Part shown: positions 20,800 through 35,700 of the stretch, in pieces
How the letters are laid out: each line of letters opens with the position of its first letter
Position numbering within the stretch: position 1 is the first letter of the stretch
DNA from: Drosophila pseudoobscura
Lineage: Eukaryota > Arthropoda > Insecta > Diptera > Drosophilidae
Assembly: GCF_009870125.1 (NCBI RefSeq)
Contig: NC_046681.1
Location: forward strand, 6,461,001 to 6,525,000
Length of the DNA: 64,000 nucleotides
Direction: 5' to 3'
Program-made: the position numbers and the translations under genes
Notes under the pieces: model-generated
Databases searched by the model: none
Told to the model about the DNA's origin: nothing
The model's input: the letters and a program-made list of their open reading frames with translations, nothing else

Positions 20800-23700
20800 A
20801 TGTCGCAACATTTCACGTCGATACTTGAGAACCTGCGTTTTGTGGCCATCAAGCGGACGACCAACACTCAACAGCAACAGCAGCAGCAGCCGAAATCGAC
20901 TCCCCCATCGCCGTGCGTGACGCAACAACAAAATAGAACAAAAAGCAAATCTCAAACAGCGCCAACGGTAAATGGCAATGGACTCTTGAGCACAAGTCTC
21001 GATGCCGCTAGCGGCGGTGGCGACTCGTCTTCCAGCCATGAAGTGGACCACAGTGGCACAGGAGTTGGGGCAGGAGCTGCAGCAGGCCCAGGAGCGGGAG
21101 CATCGACGTCAAGTGGCGGTGGTAGCAGTAGTGGCACGCCACTGAAGAACCACAAGCGCGCTAGCATCTCCACGGCGTCGCCTCCGGTTCGAGAGCGCCG
21201 TGGCACCAACACAAGCATCGTTGTGGAGCTGGACAGTGGATCAGCGCCTCCTTCAGCCGCGACGGCGGTGTGCGTCGCCTCGGGCAGCGGCACGGCATCC
21301 GGCAAAAGTTCACGGGAACTTTCGCCATCGCCCAAAAACCAGCAGCAGCCAAGAAAAATGTCGCAGGATTACCGTTCGCGTGCCGGCAGGTAACAGTTGC
21401 ATTTCTCACAAGCGTATCAGAGGGGATAACTCGTACGAGTACGAGCAGGTGTGACAAATTGAGGGGTTATCCCAGCAAAGACTGTTAAACATGGGTACTT
21501 AGGGTTAAACTAGAAATGTGGTAGTAGTGTAAAATATGAACACGATTCCACTGAGACGCGAGACCAAGTTCGAACGACCATTCCACAGGCAAGGACCGTC
21601 TAAATAAGCCGCGGAAATAGCTTCAACGGGAACCGAGGAACCAACGTTATTCACCTACGAGCATTAAAGGGTCCCTGTATTTGTTTTTGTTTTCCCTTTG
21701 CCCCTTGCACTTGTCAGCAACGCACAGATTCCAACAGCTTTAAGCTGCAAATCCAATGGTATTCGAGAGCACAGGAGAAGGAGAAGAAGGAGAGCTTTCA
21801 GAAGAGCTATAGATCAGGAGAGAGCTTTAGTGCGAGCAGTGGAGTGCGCTCTTGGTAAATGAAAATGAAAAGAGAGAGCTTAGGGACAGGTAAATCTTTG
21901 TCATGGGAGGGAGGCTGTTGAGTTCGGCAACACTTAGCTACTATAACTCTGCGGTCACTGGATTGTCCCCATCTTATCAGCTATTCTTTTCCTCTGTAAC
22001 TTAATCTATATTGCAGCTTCATGCATCTGGACGACGAGGGACGTAGCGTGCTGATGCGCAAGCCGATGCGCTTGAAGAACATTGAGGGCAGGCCGGAGGT
22101 CTACGACACCCTGCACTCTAAGGGGCGAGAGGTGAGTCACGTCTGAGCAAGGGTCCTGGGCCCGGGGCTTTGGCTGTAATTAGCCCCAGCACGTGGCTGA
22201 GACAAGGTCTGGGGACCAAGTACTGGCCGGGCACGAGTGAATGTGCAATAAACGGGCAGTAAAACAATTCGCAGAATGTTCTCTGGCTGTCTCTACTGGG
22301 TCTAAGTGCAAAAAGTTTCGGCTCGGAATGCATACAGAGAGAGCAGGAGCGGGAGAGCTTCCACAAGTAAAAGAGGGAATGCATACTTGTAGGAGTTATT
22401 TAATACTCTGATGGCTCTTAGTCGGCCATGTAATTGTGTGTAAGTTTGCTAGTTGTGTGACTGCCTCTCGATCCATTCGTACATGCACATGTGTGTGCAC
22501 ATGCTTTCGTGGGCGTCTGCCCGTTTGTGTGTCTTCCATGGGAACGTTTTACAGCAGTTTGTTATGTAAAAGTTGGCCAAGTGCGTGCCCAGGACTGCGG
22601 ATTAAACAGAAGGCCATACTTTTGCGGGCCTAGTGCGCTCTCTCTTTGCCTTTGGCCTGCCAGCCAAAGTTTTTCCATCGTAATAAAGTAGCTTGAACTT
22701 ACCCGCTTTTCCATGTTTCTACATGCTGTGTGTGGTCTACAATTATAAGTATGTACAAGTACTTATGTACATGCAGCTGCGGTCATTAAAGCGCCCCGCT
22801 TTTTTTCATATTTGATAATTTACAAAACAACACTGTCTTTGTAGTGAAAAGTTGACGATTGTTCAGGTTATTACACATGGTTTAACGCGACGAGAGCACA
22901 ACAAGAACGATTAGCACGATTTAAGACGCGGTCCGATTGAAGAGCTATTCGACGCACAATAGACGAAGTGCCAGATTCAAGGGCAGACGGTACAAAAAGC
23001 CCGTGCCCGTGTAAGCGAAGCTTTACCAATGCCCGACAGATCGAGAGAGCGATGGCGAAAGCTAAACGAAAGAAAGGAGAGAGATGAAGAATAGAGAGAC
23101 CGACTGCATGGGCTGCAGCCGTGCGTGACGATATACATACATATATGTATGTATGTACATATGTACATATGTAGAGAACAATATGGTACGTCAGGCATTG
23201 CAGACATGTCTGAACATACGATGTTTATATGTAAACATATTCTTGATCAGTAGGAAGCTCAGCTTTTAAGCTTTCTATCTAAACCTTTACATATACCGAA
23301 CTGCTACAGAAGTTTGCACATTAGAACACACATAAATTGAATCCCTTAAAAGATGATAATTTCTTTGTGTGATCTCGATTGAAACCATCGGTTGAACAAC
23401 AATAAATCGCTAAATAAATTTTAGTGGAGTACGCAATATGTGTTAGGCTTGTATTAATTTAAGCAGCGCCTTAGAGTAAATTCAGAAACCCATTAAGCCC
23501 ATTTAAGTGTGCTGTGATTTCATCGTAATAATAACCTTTATTAAGCGATATTTTTAGAAATTTTCAACGGACATTTGGCAGCCAACGGACATTACGAGCC
23601 AAATTGCATAATTTAATTTGCACACCTTCAGAGGGACGAATAAGTTGCCCAAAACTGATTCAGCAACTGCTGGGGGGTTGTGTGGTGCAAAGCTCATTAG

Positions 23701-26700
23701 GGCGTCGCGACGTCAGGGTGCAAGCTGCTAATTGCATAAGCGAAGAGTCGGCAGGGTCAGAAGTCGCCTTAAAGTTGGCCACCTAACCTCAATTATCTAA
23801 GGAAGTGCCCCGCTGCACTCTGCTCGACTAACCCAGAGGACGCCAAGTGGCAGTTACAGTTACAGTTACATTTAACAGCCACATCTACAGCTAGAGCCTC
23901 GGCTGCCATGCTAATTAAGTCAGCGTCAACGCCAACGCCGACGCCAAAAGCGGAAGTGGCGCTACGAATCCTTTATCAGAATCAAATTTCATTTCCCCAC
24001 GGCCCTGTCCTTTCCACTGACGCCTCCTCTGCTGCGTTTTAATATGCACAAAATTATGCAGTGCAAAAATACGTACTGCACGTTTTCCAGTCTGCCATTT
24101 AAGTAAAGTACTACCCTCGACAATATGCAAGCGGAGGACTGGCCCGCTCAGGTGAATATTCCGAGTCGTGTGAAATTTCCTTCTGAAACGTACCGCAAGC
24201 GATGGGCGTGACAATCAAAGTCCCAACCATCAGCCAAACTTGATAAGATTCTCATTTATGATTCAATTACCGGAAAGTTTCTCTTGAAAGACCTGTGTTC
24301 CAGCCATATCTCGGCTTTGGCTTTATCCTTTTGGGGCCACAGTTCATTGGTGCATTGCCTTTAATACCTCTCTGCCACGTACTGAGCAAACTGTGTATTT
24401 CTCATTTGCATTTGTATTTCCGAAAAGTAACTTCGTTTAATTTGGGTGTCAGTTGCATTTAAATTTCAGTTAAGTGAACGGAAGGTGCAGTGCAAGTGGC
24501 AGAGCGTTAACTGGCCCAGAATGCAGCTAATATTCGAGTTCCTCTCGGGGGACGGATCTGGCCCGGGACTAGCAGACTGTAAGCTTCCTGGGGAACTCTT
24601 ACGAAAAGTTGTCTCTGGACTACGACTCGAAGTTGTTCGGAAATATTTGTAAGACATGACATGCCTTTCATTGGAACTATTTTAATTAATTATGTAATGA
24701 ATTAAACTCTGTAAGGGGTCTCTATAAGTCTCTTATCTGTCTGCAAGGCAGAGTACTCGATATTCGCTGATGCTTGATGGATCTTGCCCCACAGCACAGC
24801 CGACAGCTCTTTTGCCACTTGCCCGAGGAGGAGAGCATAATTTTAGAGAAAACACCAAGAACAACCAAGAACAATGAAAAAGTACGATTTTGGCGAGGAG
24901 CAGGACTGCGCCGCGGAGAAGTGCACTCTCCACCCAGTCGATTTGGGGCGGCACGTGGCATGTGGCACGGGGAAACCCAAGCTTACAAGCCAGACTTTAC
25001 GCGCCCCGCTTCCTGTGGCAAGCGTGTCTATGTGCAAGTGTGTCTTCTCGCATTTACCCGCACTTGCCGCTCTGCAGCTGCAGCAATTTCCGTTTCCGCA
25101 GCCGAGCGGGCGCTGCCTGCTGTTTATATTTACATAAAACAATTTTGGACAACTTTGAGTGCTACGAGTCCCGGGCTGGCAATTATTTGCATTCCGGCTC
25201 TGCCAGCAAAAATTTCATTTAATTTGCGAAAAGCGAAGGCAGCCTCTGTGCCTTCTGGTTAAGTGTTTGGTCGCTTTATGAGATCTCAGTCCGCAGAAAA
25301 TGATAAGCTCGGCCCCAAGACCGTGTCGCACTCACATGCCTCTTCAGGTTGGGCCCCATTAGAACGGTAACCCTTCCAGTTTCCACCTAGCAAATTTTTG
25401 TCATGTGCCGTCGGTAGGTAATCATAGTACAGGCATATAGGTAGTGCGTTGCTTTTGGAGCAAGGCCTCTGCTCCTCTGTTGCTGCTGCTATTGCATTCT
25501 GCATAAATTTTCGCATAAAGTTGGCCATAAAGTTGTGCAACCGAGTGAATATTGCCAAAGTTTGTGCGGTGAGCGAAAGTGGGGAATAGGTGCCCTTCTG
25601 TTCTGTGCATACAAAGCTATCTTGGCTATTTGGCTTGGCTTAAAGGGGGAAATGCTTGGATGTTTGTTGTGGATGGGCTGGGTGTGAAGCCGAAATTGAT
25701 AGGACTTTCTGGCCATTATAAGTCAACCTTTAAGTGAGACCCCAGAACCCATTCCAGCCTCTCTTCATGTCTTTTTAGCCCTTGTAACTAAAGAAACTGT
25801 GAGCTTGCTTTAATAAATTTAAGAAATTCGAGAGGCGGATATCAACAACATATTCGACACATAGTAATGAAAACAATAAAATATATAATAAAAGAAGGCT
25901 TGGGCTGAAACATCTTTGTCTGAAAAGGTGCTTCCGTTCAGAGGTCTCTATAATTGGCTCTTAATTTTCCACCAACGCAAACCAGATGGTTTCCTACATA
26001 CTTAATTCTCTTTTTATCCTACCTAGTCAATTGTTTCGTAATCGTTAACCAGCTTAGGCGTATGAGTGGCACTATTTAATGGCATCTTCCAGCCTCGTGC
26101 ACTACTTCAGCTCCTTCGAGGCCACAGAGTTTTTATGCAGCTCTTGGCTAAGCCAATTCGAGGACTCAACTGCCTGGAAAAACAAACTAATTATGACCGC
26201 GGGTGCGGGTGTCTTGGGCGCTTCGTGGGGCAGGGGGCGTGAGGGTGTTGAGTAAATTAAACCGTCGGGAAAACAAACCGTGAGGAAAGGTAAAGAGACC
26301 AGTCGCGAATGCCGGCTGTGCGTGGAATGGTGCAAATGAAAATTACAACGACACGCACCATAAAAAACAGCAAGGAGCGAGCGAGGCTGGAGCCGGATGA
26401 AGCTGGAGCGAAGGCGGGATGGCGGGATGGCGGGGAACCGTCCTCAATTGACAGTGAAATGCTTTCTAAACGATTCCCGGAGAGAGTCCCAGCCACTGGG
26501 GGGGAAGGGACAGACAGAGACAGACTTTTGCTTTTGCTTTTGGTTTTCTTTTCTTTTTATTAATTTCATTTCATTGTTGCTCTCTGGCAACAATCTTCAT
26601 TTCTCCGCTCCGTAGCTGTCATTCATCTTCATTTGTCGCTGCGAGGGAATCGCCAATAAAAATTTAATTACCAAAAAGAGCAATTATGTTTTTTTAATTA

Positions 26701-29700
26701 AAGCTGTCAAAACACAGGGCCACTAGACTTTATGACTTATTTATTCGTACCCCTCCGTTTGGCAGATACTCTCCTGCTCCAAGGGAACGTGCACCAGCAG
26801 CATCATGGGCATCGGCAATGCGCCTGTCGAGGCGCGCAAAACGGATCTGGTGCTGGACCACGCGAAGGACTTCTTGGAGCAGTACTTCACCTCGATAAAG
26901 CGGTAAATGTTTGGCTAATGAACTCCTATAGGTCCTAGACTAAAGCGCTATGCAAAATGCTTTTACGGGCCCATATCTTTTGTCTCCTTCCCAGTACTTC
27001 TTCCACCGCCCACGAAACACGCTGGAAACAGGTGCGCCAGAGCGTGGAGACCTTGGGATATTATCAGCTAACCGAAACCGAGCTAATTTATGGCGCCAAA
27101 TTGGCCTGGCGCAACTCTTCGCGTTGCATTGGTCGCATTCAGTGGTCCAAGCTGCAGGTGAGTGCCCCACTCTCTAATTTACGCAATTTATGGTTCAGTA
27201 TCTTAACCATTATCCAAAGCTATTCAGAAAACAACTGGCCACTGGCCAATGACAATTTTGATAACTTCAACAGCCGGCTTGACCCCCGTTCCGTTGCATT
27301 GCCTCCCCACAATATTAGTTTCCATCATCTGCCACAAAATATGATGGTAATTTATCAATTCAAATTAGGCCGTAGATATTCATGTGCAATTCCCGAAATT
27401 ATATGGGTAATACACCCACTGAAATAGTCGGGCGAATTTGTCAGCGCCCAAATCGCAGACAAATACATGTCTTTCCATTATCCAAGATTTATGCGTGTTC
27501 CAGCAAAATGATAGATGCCTAGACGGCGACTACTCGCAGAAGGGATGGCAAATCCCCCCAAGGGGAGGGGCAGAGCCAAAGCCAGCATTTGAAATGCAAA
27601 TCCTCGTAAATTTTAATTTTACCCAAGAAAGACAATTTGGCCCAGGGGCAGAGATTTATTCATATGAATGAGTACGAGTGCGAGCGCGAGTGCGAGTACG
27701 GGTGCGAGTATATACAAATTATAATGATCAGTAGTGGCACAGAAAATGGCTGTCTGTGCCTGGCAATGTGTGAAGGAACAGATTTCCATTTACGCCTGAA
27801 TGATTTGCATGTGTCTGGGAGTAGAGCTGGAATGGCAGGGGGCTACTGGGGTGACACTAAATTCACCTTCAGAATTTACTTAGCATTATTCAATTTGTTC
27901 ATTCATGGGTGCAGGAGTATATTCGTACATATGTACATGAATATATGAATTTCCCATGGCCTTATGCTTGTCAAAGCATATTTTGCTTTGAGAATAACAT
28001 ATTGTATATGTGTTCCCGAATCAAACGAAATGTCATGGACTTAATTTTTGAATGTGCTTTTGAAGTCCCAATTCTGTAGCATTTCTTGAAAGCCAAACTT
28101 TCAATCGATAGAAAAACAATTAAAGTTTTTACTCACATATAAATCATACTTTGTAAGCCCATAGTTTGGGTTCTAACTAATTAATAACTTAATTGCTAGT
28201 CAGCATTGGGAGCCACTGCTATTTGTGTCTTGTCGTTCGAGGTCTTGGAAACACATTATAATTTTATAGCTGGTATGTCCTTCCATATAATGAGTACACT
28301 TCTCTTATTCCCTTTGGTTTCCATTTCCTACCCCCAACTATTTACAACCTAAACCTGAACGACACAGCCAAAATATTCTTCCTTTAAACTTCCAAAATGT
28401 ATTTCCAAATTGTGATTCGTAGATATTTGGTATGATAATTTAATTTAAGGCCATGACGGTTCATAATATGGTGGAAACGCATTTACCACAGTTTTTCGAA
28501 CAGCACTAGGCGAAACGAGAAAATGGGAAAACTCTGATTTAAATGAAATGGAATATGTGTGTTGTCTCCTCGAGCACTTCAAAAGGGTTGGGTTCGGTCG
28601 GGTTTGTTTTCCAAACTTAATTAGGAAACCCGTTTGGCTTGGATTTTGCCCAACAAAAAACATGACAAAAGCCAACACAGCAGAAAATCGTGTGAAAAAG
28701 GGTTTGCCAAGCCTGAAATGAATTTCAGTTTCGAGTGGGTCGAACACAGAAAGCCCATAAAGCCAAGTGTAAGTACTTTGCTCTGGTCTGGTCTGGCCCC
28801 AACGGAGACAGCCCCAAAAAACAGGTGTGAAAAAACAATATTATGCGATTCGTAGAAGCTCAAGAGATAGAAACAGAAATATATTGCAAAAAATTCATTG
28901 AAGCGAAATAATTGAAAAGGGATGTCAATGTACCAGTATGATTTAGTTGCAAACAACGCAGGACCCCCTGGCTAAAAACCACACAAATATATATGTATAG
29001 GTTACACAGAAATTTGTGTCACATTTATCATGCGCCCCGTTGGCCGGCGCGCAAAAACTTTCGGACAGTTGAGGGCTGCAGGAGTGGCCCTCCGATTCCA
29101 TGTAGCAGCAATTGTTTGCTTGTACTTTTTGCTTGTACTCGCAGTTGCTGCAAGCATTTGAATATTTTAGTTAATTGAAACTTTGCGCAAAAGCAGGGGC
29201 CCCGGCCACGAGTAGCATGCAAATTCAAACTGCGAGTGAGACGCTTCTGGGAGAGTCTCTCGTTTTGCACGGATTGTTGTTGAATCGAATAATTAGTTTG
29301 CCATCTCTGTTCCAGGTCTTTGATTGCCGCTATGTGACAACAACAAGTGGCATGTTCGAGGCCATTTGCAACCACATCAAATATGCAACCAATAAAGGCA
29401 ACCTGAGGTAAGTGGCAATTCCAAGGCGAGGGAGAGCTGGTGGTATGGTCATGATGACATGAATACTCACCCCTGACTGCTAAGCCAGGGTGAGTGGGGT
29501 GAGTGAGTGGGGGGAGCCAGCCGATAAATATAAAAATAAAAGCTATGCAGGTGTTTTCTGGACCAATTTGTACTCCCCATATCCGGCGGATATTTTCGAA
29601 TTTTCGTGGCCAGATTAATTACCAGCTTATGGTAATTAGTGGGAGCAGAACATTTTCGATGCTCGCTAATCGCCCTAAGCTGTGGAAACGATGCAGCTGT

Positions 29701-32700
29701 TCCGAATTTTCGATACGACTGGCCGCATTCCATATTCTCTTTGGCACATAATTTCGAATTTTCAAATAATCTACTCAGCGTCTGGCAACGGTTGTTGGTG
29801 AAAAGTGATTGGCAAATTATGTTTTTCCCTGCTAATTGGCCAAATCGAGTGCGTGTGTGCCGCCAGTTTGCCTTTTCCATAAATATTTGAAAAGTCCGCC
29901 CGTCACTGGCCCCATCGATGTTGCACTTTTGACTTTTCACACACATTGGCATAAGTACCCAAAGGCTTATAGTAGCTCGGAAAAGTTTGATTGAACTTTT
30001 CCTAACTTAAAGCGGGGTGCCTTCAAATTGTTTGGAGTTTGCTTGCCTGTTAATTGATTGCGTAAATTCTTTGTTTTAGATCGGCCATTACGATATTTCC
30101 CCAGCGCACAGATGGCCGACACGACTATCGCATTTGGAATAACCAGCTAATATCCTATGCCGGCTATAAGCAGGCAGACGGAAAGATCATTGGCGATCCC
30201 ATGAACGTGGAGTTTACTGAGGTGAGTGCGGGCTAAGAGCCTTCAGCCTTTGGGTAGCAGGGAAGCAGAGAATGGGCGTGCTCTCTACCACAGATTTCCT
30301 CAATTAAATCGGAATCCACCTGACGATCATTGTCGCATTTACGTGCATGTGGCTGCGTAATCCACCTATCGATTTACATACAAAACACGGATAATCCCTC
30401 GTCCATCAATGGCTCCTGCCTTTAAATCGGCATCCAGTCTCCCTTGTTCCGGCTGCCGCTACCGCTCCCTAGCGACCTTTTGGTGAACCAACAAGTTGGA
30501 AAGCCCCAAAGGCCACAACAGTAGCGACAGCAGGAACGGCAAAGTTTGCCCTATAACTCGTTGTAATAAATCTCTTTTTAAATACGCAAAAACAAGCGAG
30601 CAAACAACAAAGCTGTCAATAAATACGGACACAAATACGCGTACGGCGGAGGGCAGCAGATGCTGCCAATACACACAGACTCTGATGTATTTGCATATAA
30701 AACCGAGCCCCAAAGTATCTCCATTTATTTTTACACATGTCACTTTTTATTCCCGCCACAGTCCGGGCCAGCGTCCGTCCCGGCTGTCTGTTGATTTTCG
30801 ATTTCGCTTCGCATTTATTTGATGTTCCATCCGAACCACCATCTATCCTCGGAGTCCATCCACTTTCATCCTAACTGATTGCCGCCTCTTTCGCAGGTCT
30901 GCACGAAGCTTGGCTGGAAGAGCAAGGGCGGCGAATGGGACATCTTGCCGGTGGTGGTCTCGGCCAACGGTCACGATCCGGACTACTTTGACTATCCGCC
31001 CGAATTGATACTGGAAGTGCCGCTGACCCATCCCAAGTGAGTAAACAAAATGGCTAATAAAAGCCAAATATTTGTGTCATTTGTGCGGTCTCTACTACAT
31101 TCTACTGTGCAGCCGGTACTCGAGTTCCGGGATCTATAAAAGCTTGTAAAAAACCAAGTTAGGTGAAATCAAAATTTAATATCAGAAAGAGTCTTTTCAG
31201 CTATATAGAAAGAACTTTAATTGACCGAGGTAACCGGATTTTGGGAAGCATTTACTGGTATATTCTTTAAGCGGCAATCATGGTGCTTTTAAAGCAGGCA
31301 AATATCAATACGAAGCCACTCTAGCAAACCCAATCCTGTTATTGCCCTTATCGAACACCGTGTAAAACTTGCCGATGAAAACGTCGCCGAGAATCCACAG
31401 TGTGTTTCCGGACATGGAGGTGAAGCTGGACATACAGCGGGTTTGACCGGCCTCCGTTAACTTGACGACGTAGTCCTTTGGGGCCAGGGTGAAGATAGTG
31501 CCGCCAATATTCAGGTTGACCTTGGGCAGGGAGGATACATCAGCGCACTTCACGAAGGCCTCCCCCTCGCCGTTGTCTGTGGCTCCCAACAGGCTGTTGA
31601 TCTTCGCATAGGCCGCCTCGGGCACGACAATCAGCGATGTGCCAGTGTCGGCTATGGCCTGGCAGCCGCTGCAGAGAAGAAAGCCACCTGACTTCACGGA
31701 GTTCACCTTGAACTGCCAGTAGCCGGCCACTGAGACTGGGACGTAGGTCAGATTCCCTGTGTAGAGGCTGGGGTCGACTCCCCCCAAGATCAGTTCTCCG
31801 CCCTGCACAGCGGTGCCCTGGCGCTGCAGATAGAAGGAGATGACAGGCTCGTCCAGCAGACCCTGTGCGATCATGTTGTCGAATGGCGGGGTCACACCGT
31901 CCACGGCAATCGACTTGAATGCCAGCCCCATAATGCCGGCAAAGGGCGCACTCACGAAGGTTGATCCCGGCTCATTGAGCGCTTCAGCGAACGTCTGCTG
32001 CTGGATCTCTATCCCTGCCACCCACACCGTGTCCTCGGAGAGAAAGCCCGTGAGGCTACCGGTTCCGTATTGGATGCTGAAGCTCTCACCATTGGCCACA
32101 TACGTGCTGGACTGCTCCGAGTGATACTGGTTGTGCTTTTGGCAGGCCACGTTGGTGCTCGGGCACTTGGCGCTCGGCACCCACAGGTTGGCGGATCCCG
32201 TGTCGAAGAGAACTCGGAAAAGTTGCTCCGGGGTTCCTATACCGATTAGTCCGTAGTACTCCATGTTCAAAGTGTTCTGCAGTGTTTCCGTGGACTCCGA
32301 GCTTGTGGTGGCCTCCACCAGGTACTTCGCAGCCAGCAGCGTCTTCTCGGCCTTCACGTTTCCATGGGTCTTGGTGAAGTTGCTCTGCGTCTGGAGTTGC
32401 ACGCGGTTCAGCTTTGCCGTTGAGCGGCCAACTCCGATCAGTACTAGGAAAACGATTAGCCTTCTCATGTCTGCGCTTGTTACACTTCAAATGTGACTTG
32501 CCCCCTGGTGGAGGCCCTTATATAGCTCCGAACATCTAAATGTTTGTTCGTGGACACAGCTTTCTGGTATCCAACGATCTCGATTTTTACGTTCTTTTAG
32601 GCTACAGACCTGGGGCAAACCCTAATTAGATAGGAAAATAAATGTGCTGTTTGCTTAGAACTCCATTCAAGCTCTAAATATTTTGCTCAGCTGTTTTCTC

Positions 32701-35700
32701 AAAAGGCTAGAAATTTGCTTTATTTTTTTCATAATTATGAACCTTTTTGAAGTGCATGACGACTAAGCGACGTATTTTTAGATACTTTTTGAAAATAAAT
32801 TACTAATGAAAGACTGGCTGGATGTGATGGAATGATGGCCATGGGTATGGTATCAGAATTAAACGCTAAAGTCTTAGTCACCATTAAAGTATCGGATACT
32901 CTGGAAGTCTCTTTTGCAGTAAGTCTATAAGAAAGGACAGTACTCCTGAAGATCTGTAAGCCACTTGCAGGTAGATACATAGCTGTTGGTTAGTGGGTTA
33001 GAAGCTAATCTGATCACGACAAATACAGATCATATAGAATAGAACGCCGGGAATTTCTATAAGTACTTAATTATGGTTCATCCCGTTACATACGCTTCCC
33101 CGAATGTCATACATCCTTGAACTCTGGCAATAGACTGGGTCCAACCATCAGCTGGTCCTGCTATGACATGTGTATCCAGCGACTTTGCATCCACATCAAA
33201 CATACGAGTGCCAGATACGAGGGCAGAACAATAATCGGCCACCCACTGTGCCCTCTCTTTGCAGATTCGAGTGGTTCACGGAGCTGGGGCTGCGATGGTA
33301 CGCGCTGCCCGCCGTATCCAGCATGCTCTTCGATGTGGGCGGGATCCAGTTCACGGCGACCACGTTCAGCGGCTGGTACATGTCCACGGAGATTGGCTGT
33401 CGGAATTTATGCGACACAAATCGGCGCAATATGTTGGAGGTAAGTTGGAAAGGCGAATGGGAGGTCCGGTGGCGGAGTGGTACTGTAATTCCTGAATTGA
33501 TAGCTTGATAGCCCGATAGCCTCCACTCCGTTAACATTGTCCACGCTTCGTGTCCTTGATGTCTTTGTATAGCGGCTCGTTCCGCCGCTTATTTCATTAT
33601 ATGGCCGCATAATGTGCTTCCTCCTCCGGCGCCACGTCCTCTTTTGTCATTCCCGCCGTCCTGGCATAAAGCGTTTGGCATTCTTTTGCCAACCAGCGAC
33701 GTGGGAGTGGGGAAAGTGGAAAGTGGGTTAACAGCACTTAAGAAGGAGCCCTGCTTTAAAGCCCGACGAGGTTCCGGGGAGAATTATTCGCTTGATGAGT
33801 TCCTCATGTGATTATAGCCTCCTACTAAATATACGCAGCTGCAGTGACATTTGGGTCGATTTGGCCGGCCTAATTAGTTTTCAGCTGAATGCACGCCAGA
33901 AATGTTGTTTAATTTTATCACAGCTCACAGCATAATGCAATCATCACAAACGCACACACAAAAGATTGTGACGTGCTTGTCTGATAGGTGGAAAATCGCG
34001 GATATTCCCCTGCCGCGGGTAATATAGTTCTGAGCAGAGTTTCCCTGGAAACGAGAGACATTTCCCACCCTACAAGCTCTCAAAACAGGCATATTTGTCT
34101 ATGAGTGGATATGCCATCTTTCTCCATCAAATGGATCAACCGTTGAACAAGTCGTCTTAAGAAACAAGGAAATTTAATAACATTGAAGTCCAATTCCCAC
34201 AGGTTTGGCTCCGATCCTTACCGATTCTATTCCGCTAATTTTGGAATCAGATAGAAAGCCATTTTATTCGAAATTTCCTTAGTACTTGTTGCATTCAATT
34301 ATGAGTCCCGAGCCATCAAGTCAGTGTCCGGTCCATTGCTCATAAACTGAATAAATACCGCTCTTGGCTTCAAAAGTCCCTGGTTCCCTCCCGTCAATAA
34401 GTCCCCTCCCAAGCCCATAAATACCCAGAGCCATGGGCACACAACTCAACCGCAGTGGCCTCTACTCATAACGTTCTATGGCCGGGGGCTGGATCTATAA
34501 TTGACGTATAGTTGGGCCTGTGGTCTGGCCAACCACTGTCGGCGGGACACAGTCGGCTGCAGTGCCCGGAGGCACTTGTTGGTGCGTGTGGGCCAGTCCT
34601 GTTACTAGTAATTATTAGTTCCTGGCCGCAAAAACCAAAAACCGTAATCGAAATTTGACAACACTCTTCAATTAGAGCGAAACACCATCTACGAGTATCG
34701 TATCCCATATACCAGGGCACGACTATGCCTTCTCATCAATTTTCAATTATGCACAAATAAAATTGTTTTTGTTTTTTTCTTTTTGATTTCAGACTGTGGC
34801 GTTGAAAATGAATTTGGACACCCGGACACCGACCTCCTTGTGGAAGGACAAGGCCGTCGTGGAGATGAACATAGCCGTGCTGCACTCGTTCCAGAGCCGC
34901 AATGTGACCATCGTGGACCACCACACGGCCAGCGAGAGTTTCATGAAACACTTCGAGAACGAGTCAAAGTTGAGGTAAGAATAGTCTGGATCGGCGATTA
35001 AGGATATGCATATATTGGTGGCGGCTCCCACTTTATGGCCGAGTCGGGCCTGCATTTATGGCATATCCCGGCCGCTGGTTTATGGCTTAACGTGTTTTAT
35101 TTGACTTCCGCCGCCACGGAAAAGCGGAAAAGTGTGCGGAAAACTCTGCAGGTGCAAAAATAAATTTATTGTTTCCAATTTGCTGTCGCCAGCGTTTATG
35201 CAAAGTGCTCGCGAGACACATAAATGCCGTACAATATGTCAGATATTTCTGCTCTGTCGCAGGGGGGAAATCCTCTGCGGTGGGCGGGCTGGGTCTGAAC
35301 AGAAATTAATATATCATTTTTCATATTTATCTGCACAACAGTTTCGAAGGATAGCCCTGTGGGGTGACAGTTTTCACGGGCTTTGCAATTCAGCAGGTTC
35401 GTCATTGATGGGTAGCATTTTTTTATGTAATTATGTACATATTGGATTATTTGATTACGATACGCTAATTTTTTACTGGTGATATAAACCGTGCACCACT
35501 GAGCACGAATTATTCATTCAGTGAATTTCTAATGAATATTTATTTGTTCATATATTCAGCGATAAATTCTCGCCACTTACGCCCATTAAATCAGCTGTTA
35601 TTGCCAAAAGTAGAGTTCCAGCAGAGACTCTTGTCATTTTCTTGTGGGAGGGTTAGAGTTTGTCAATCATTTTTATGGTGAAAATTAAAATATTTTCAAC

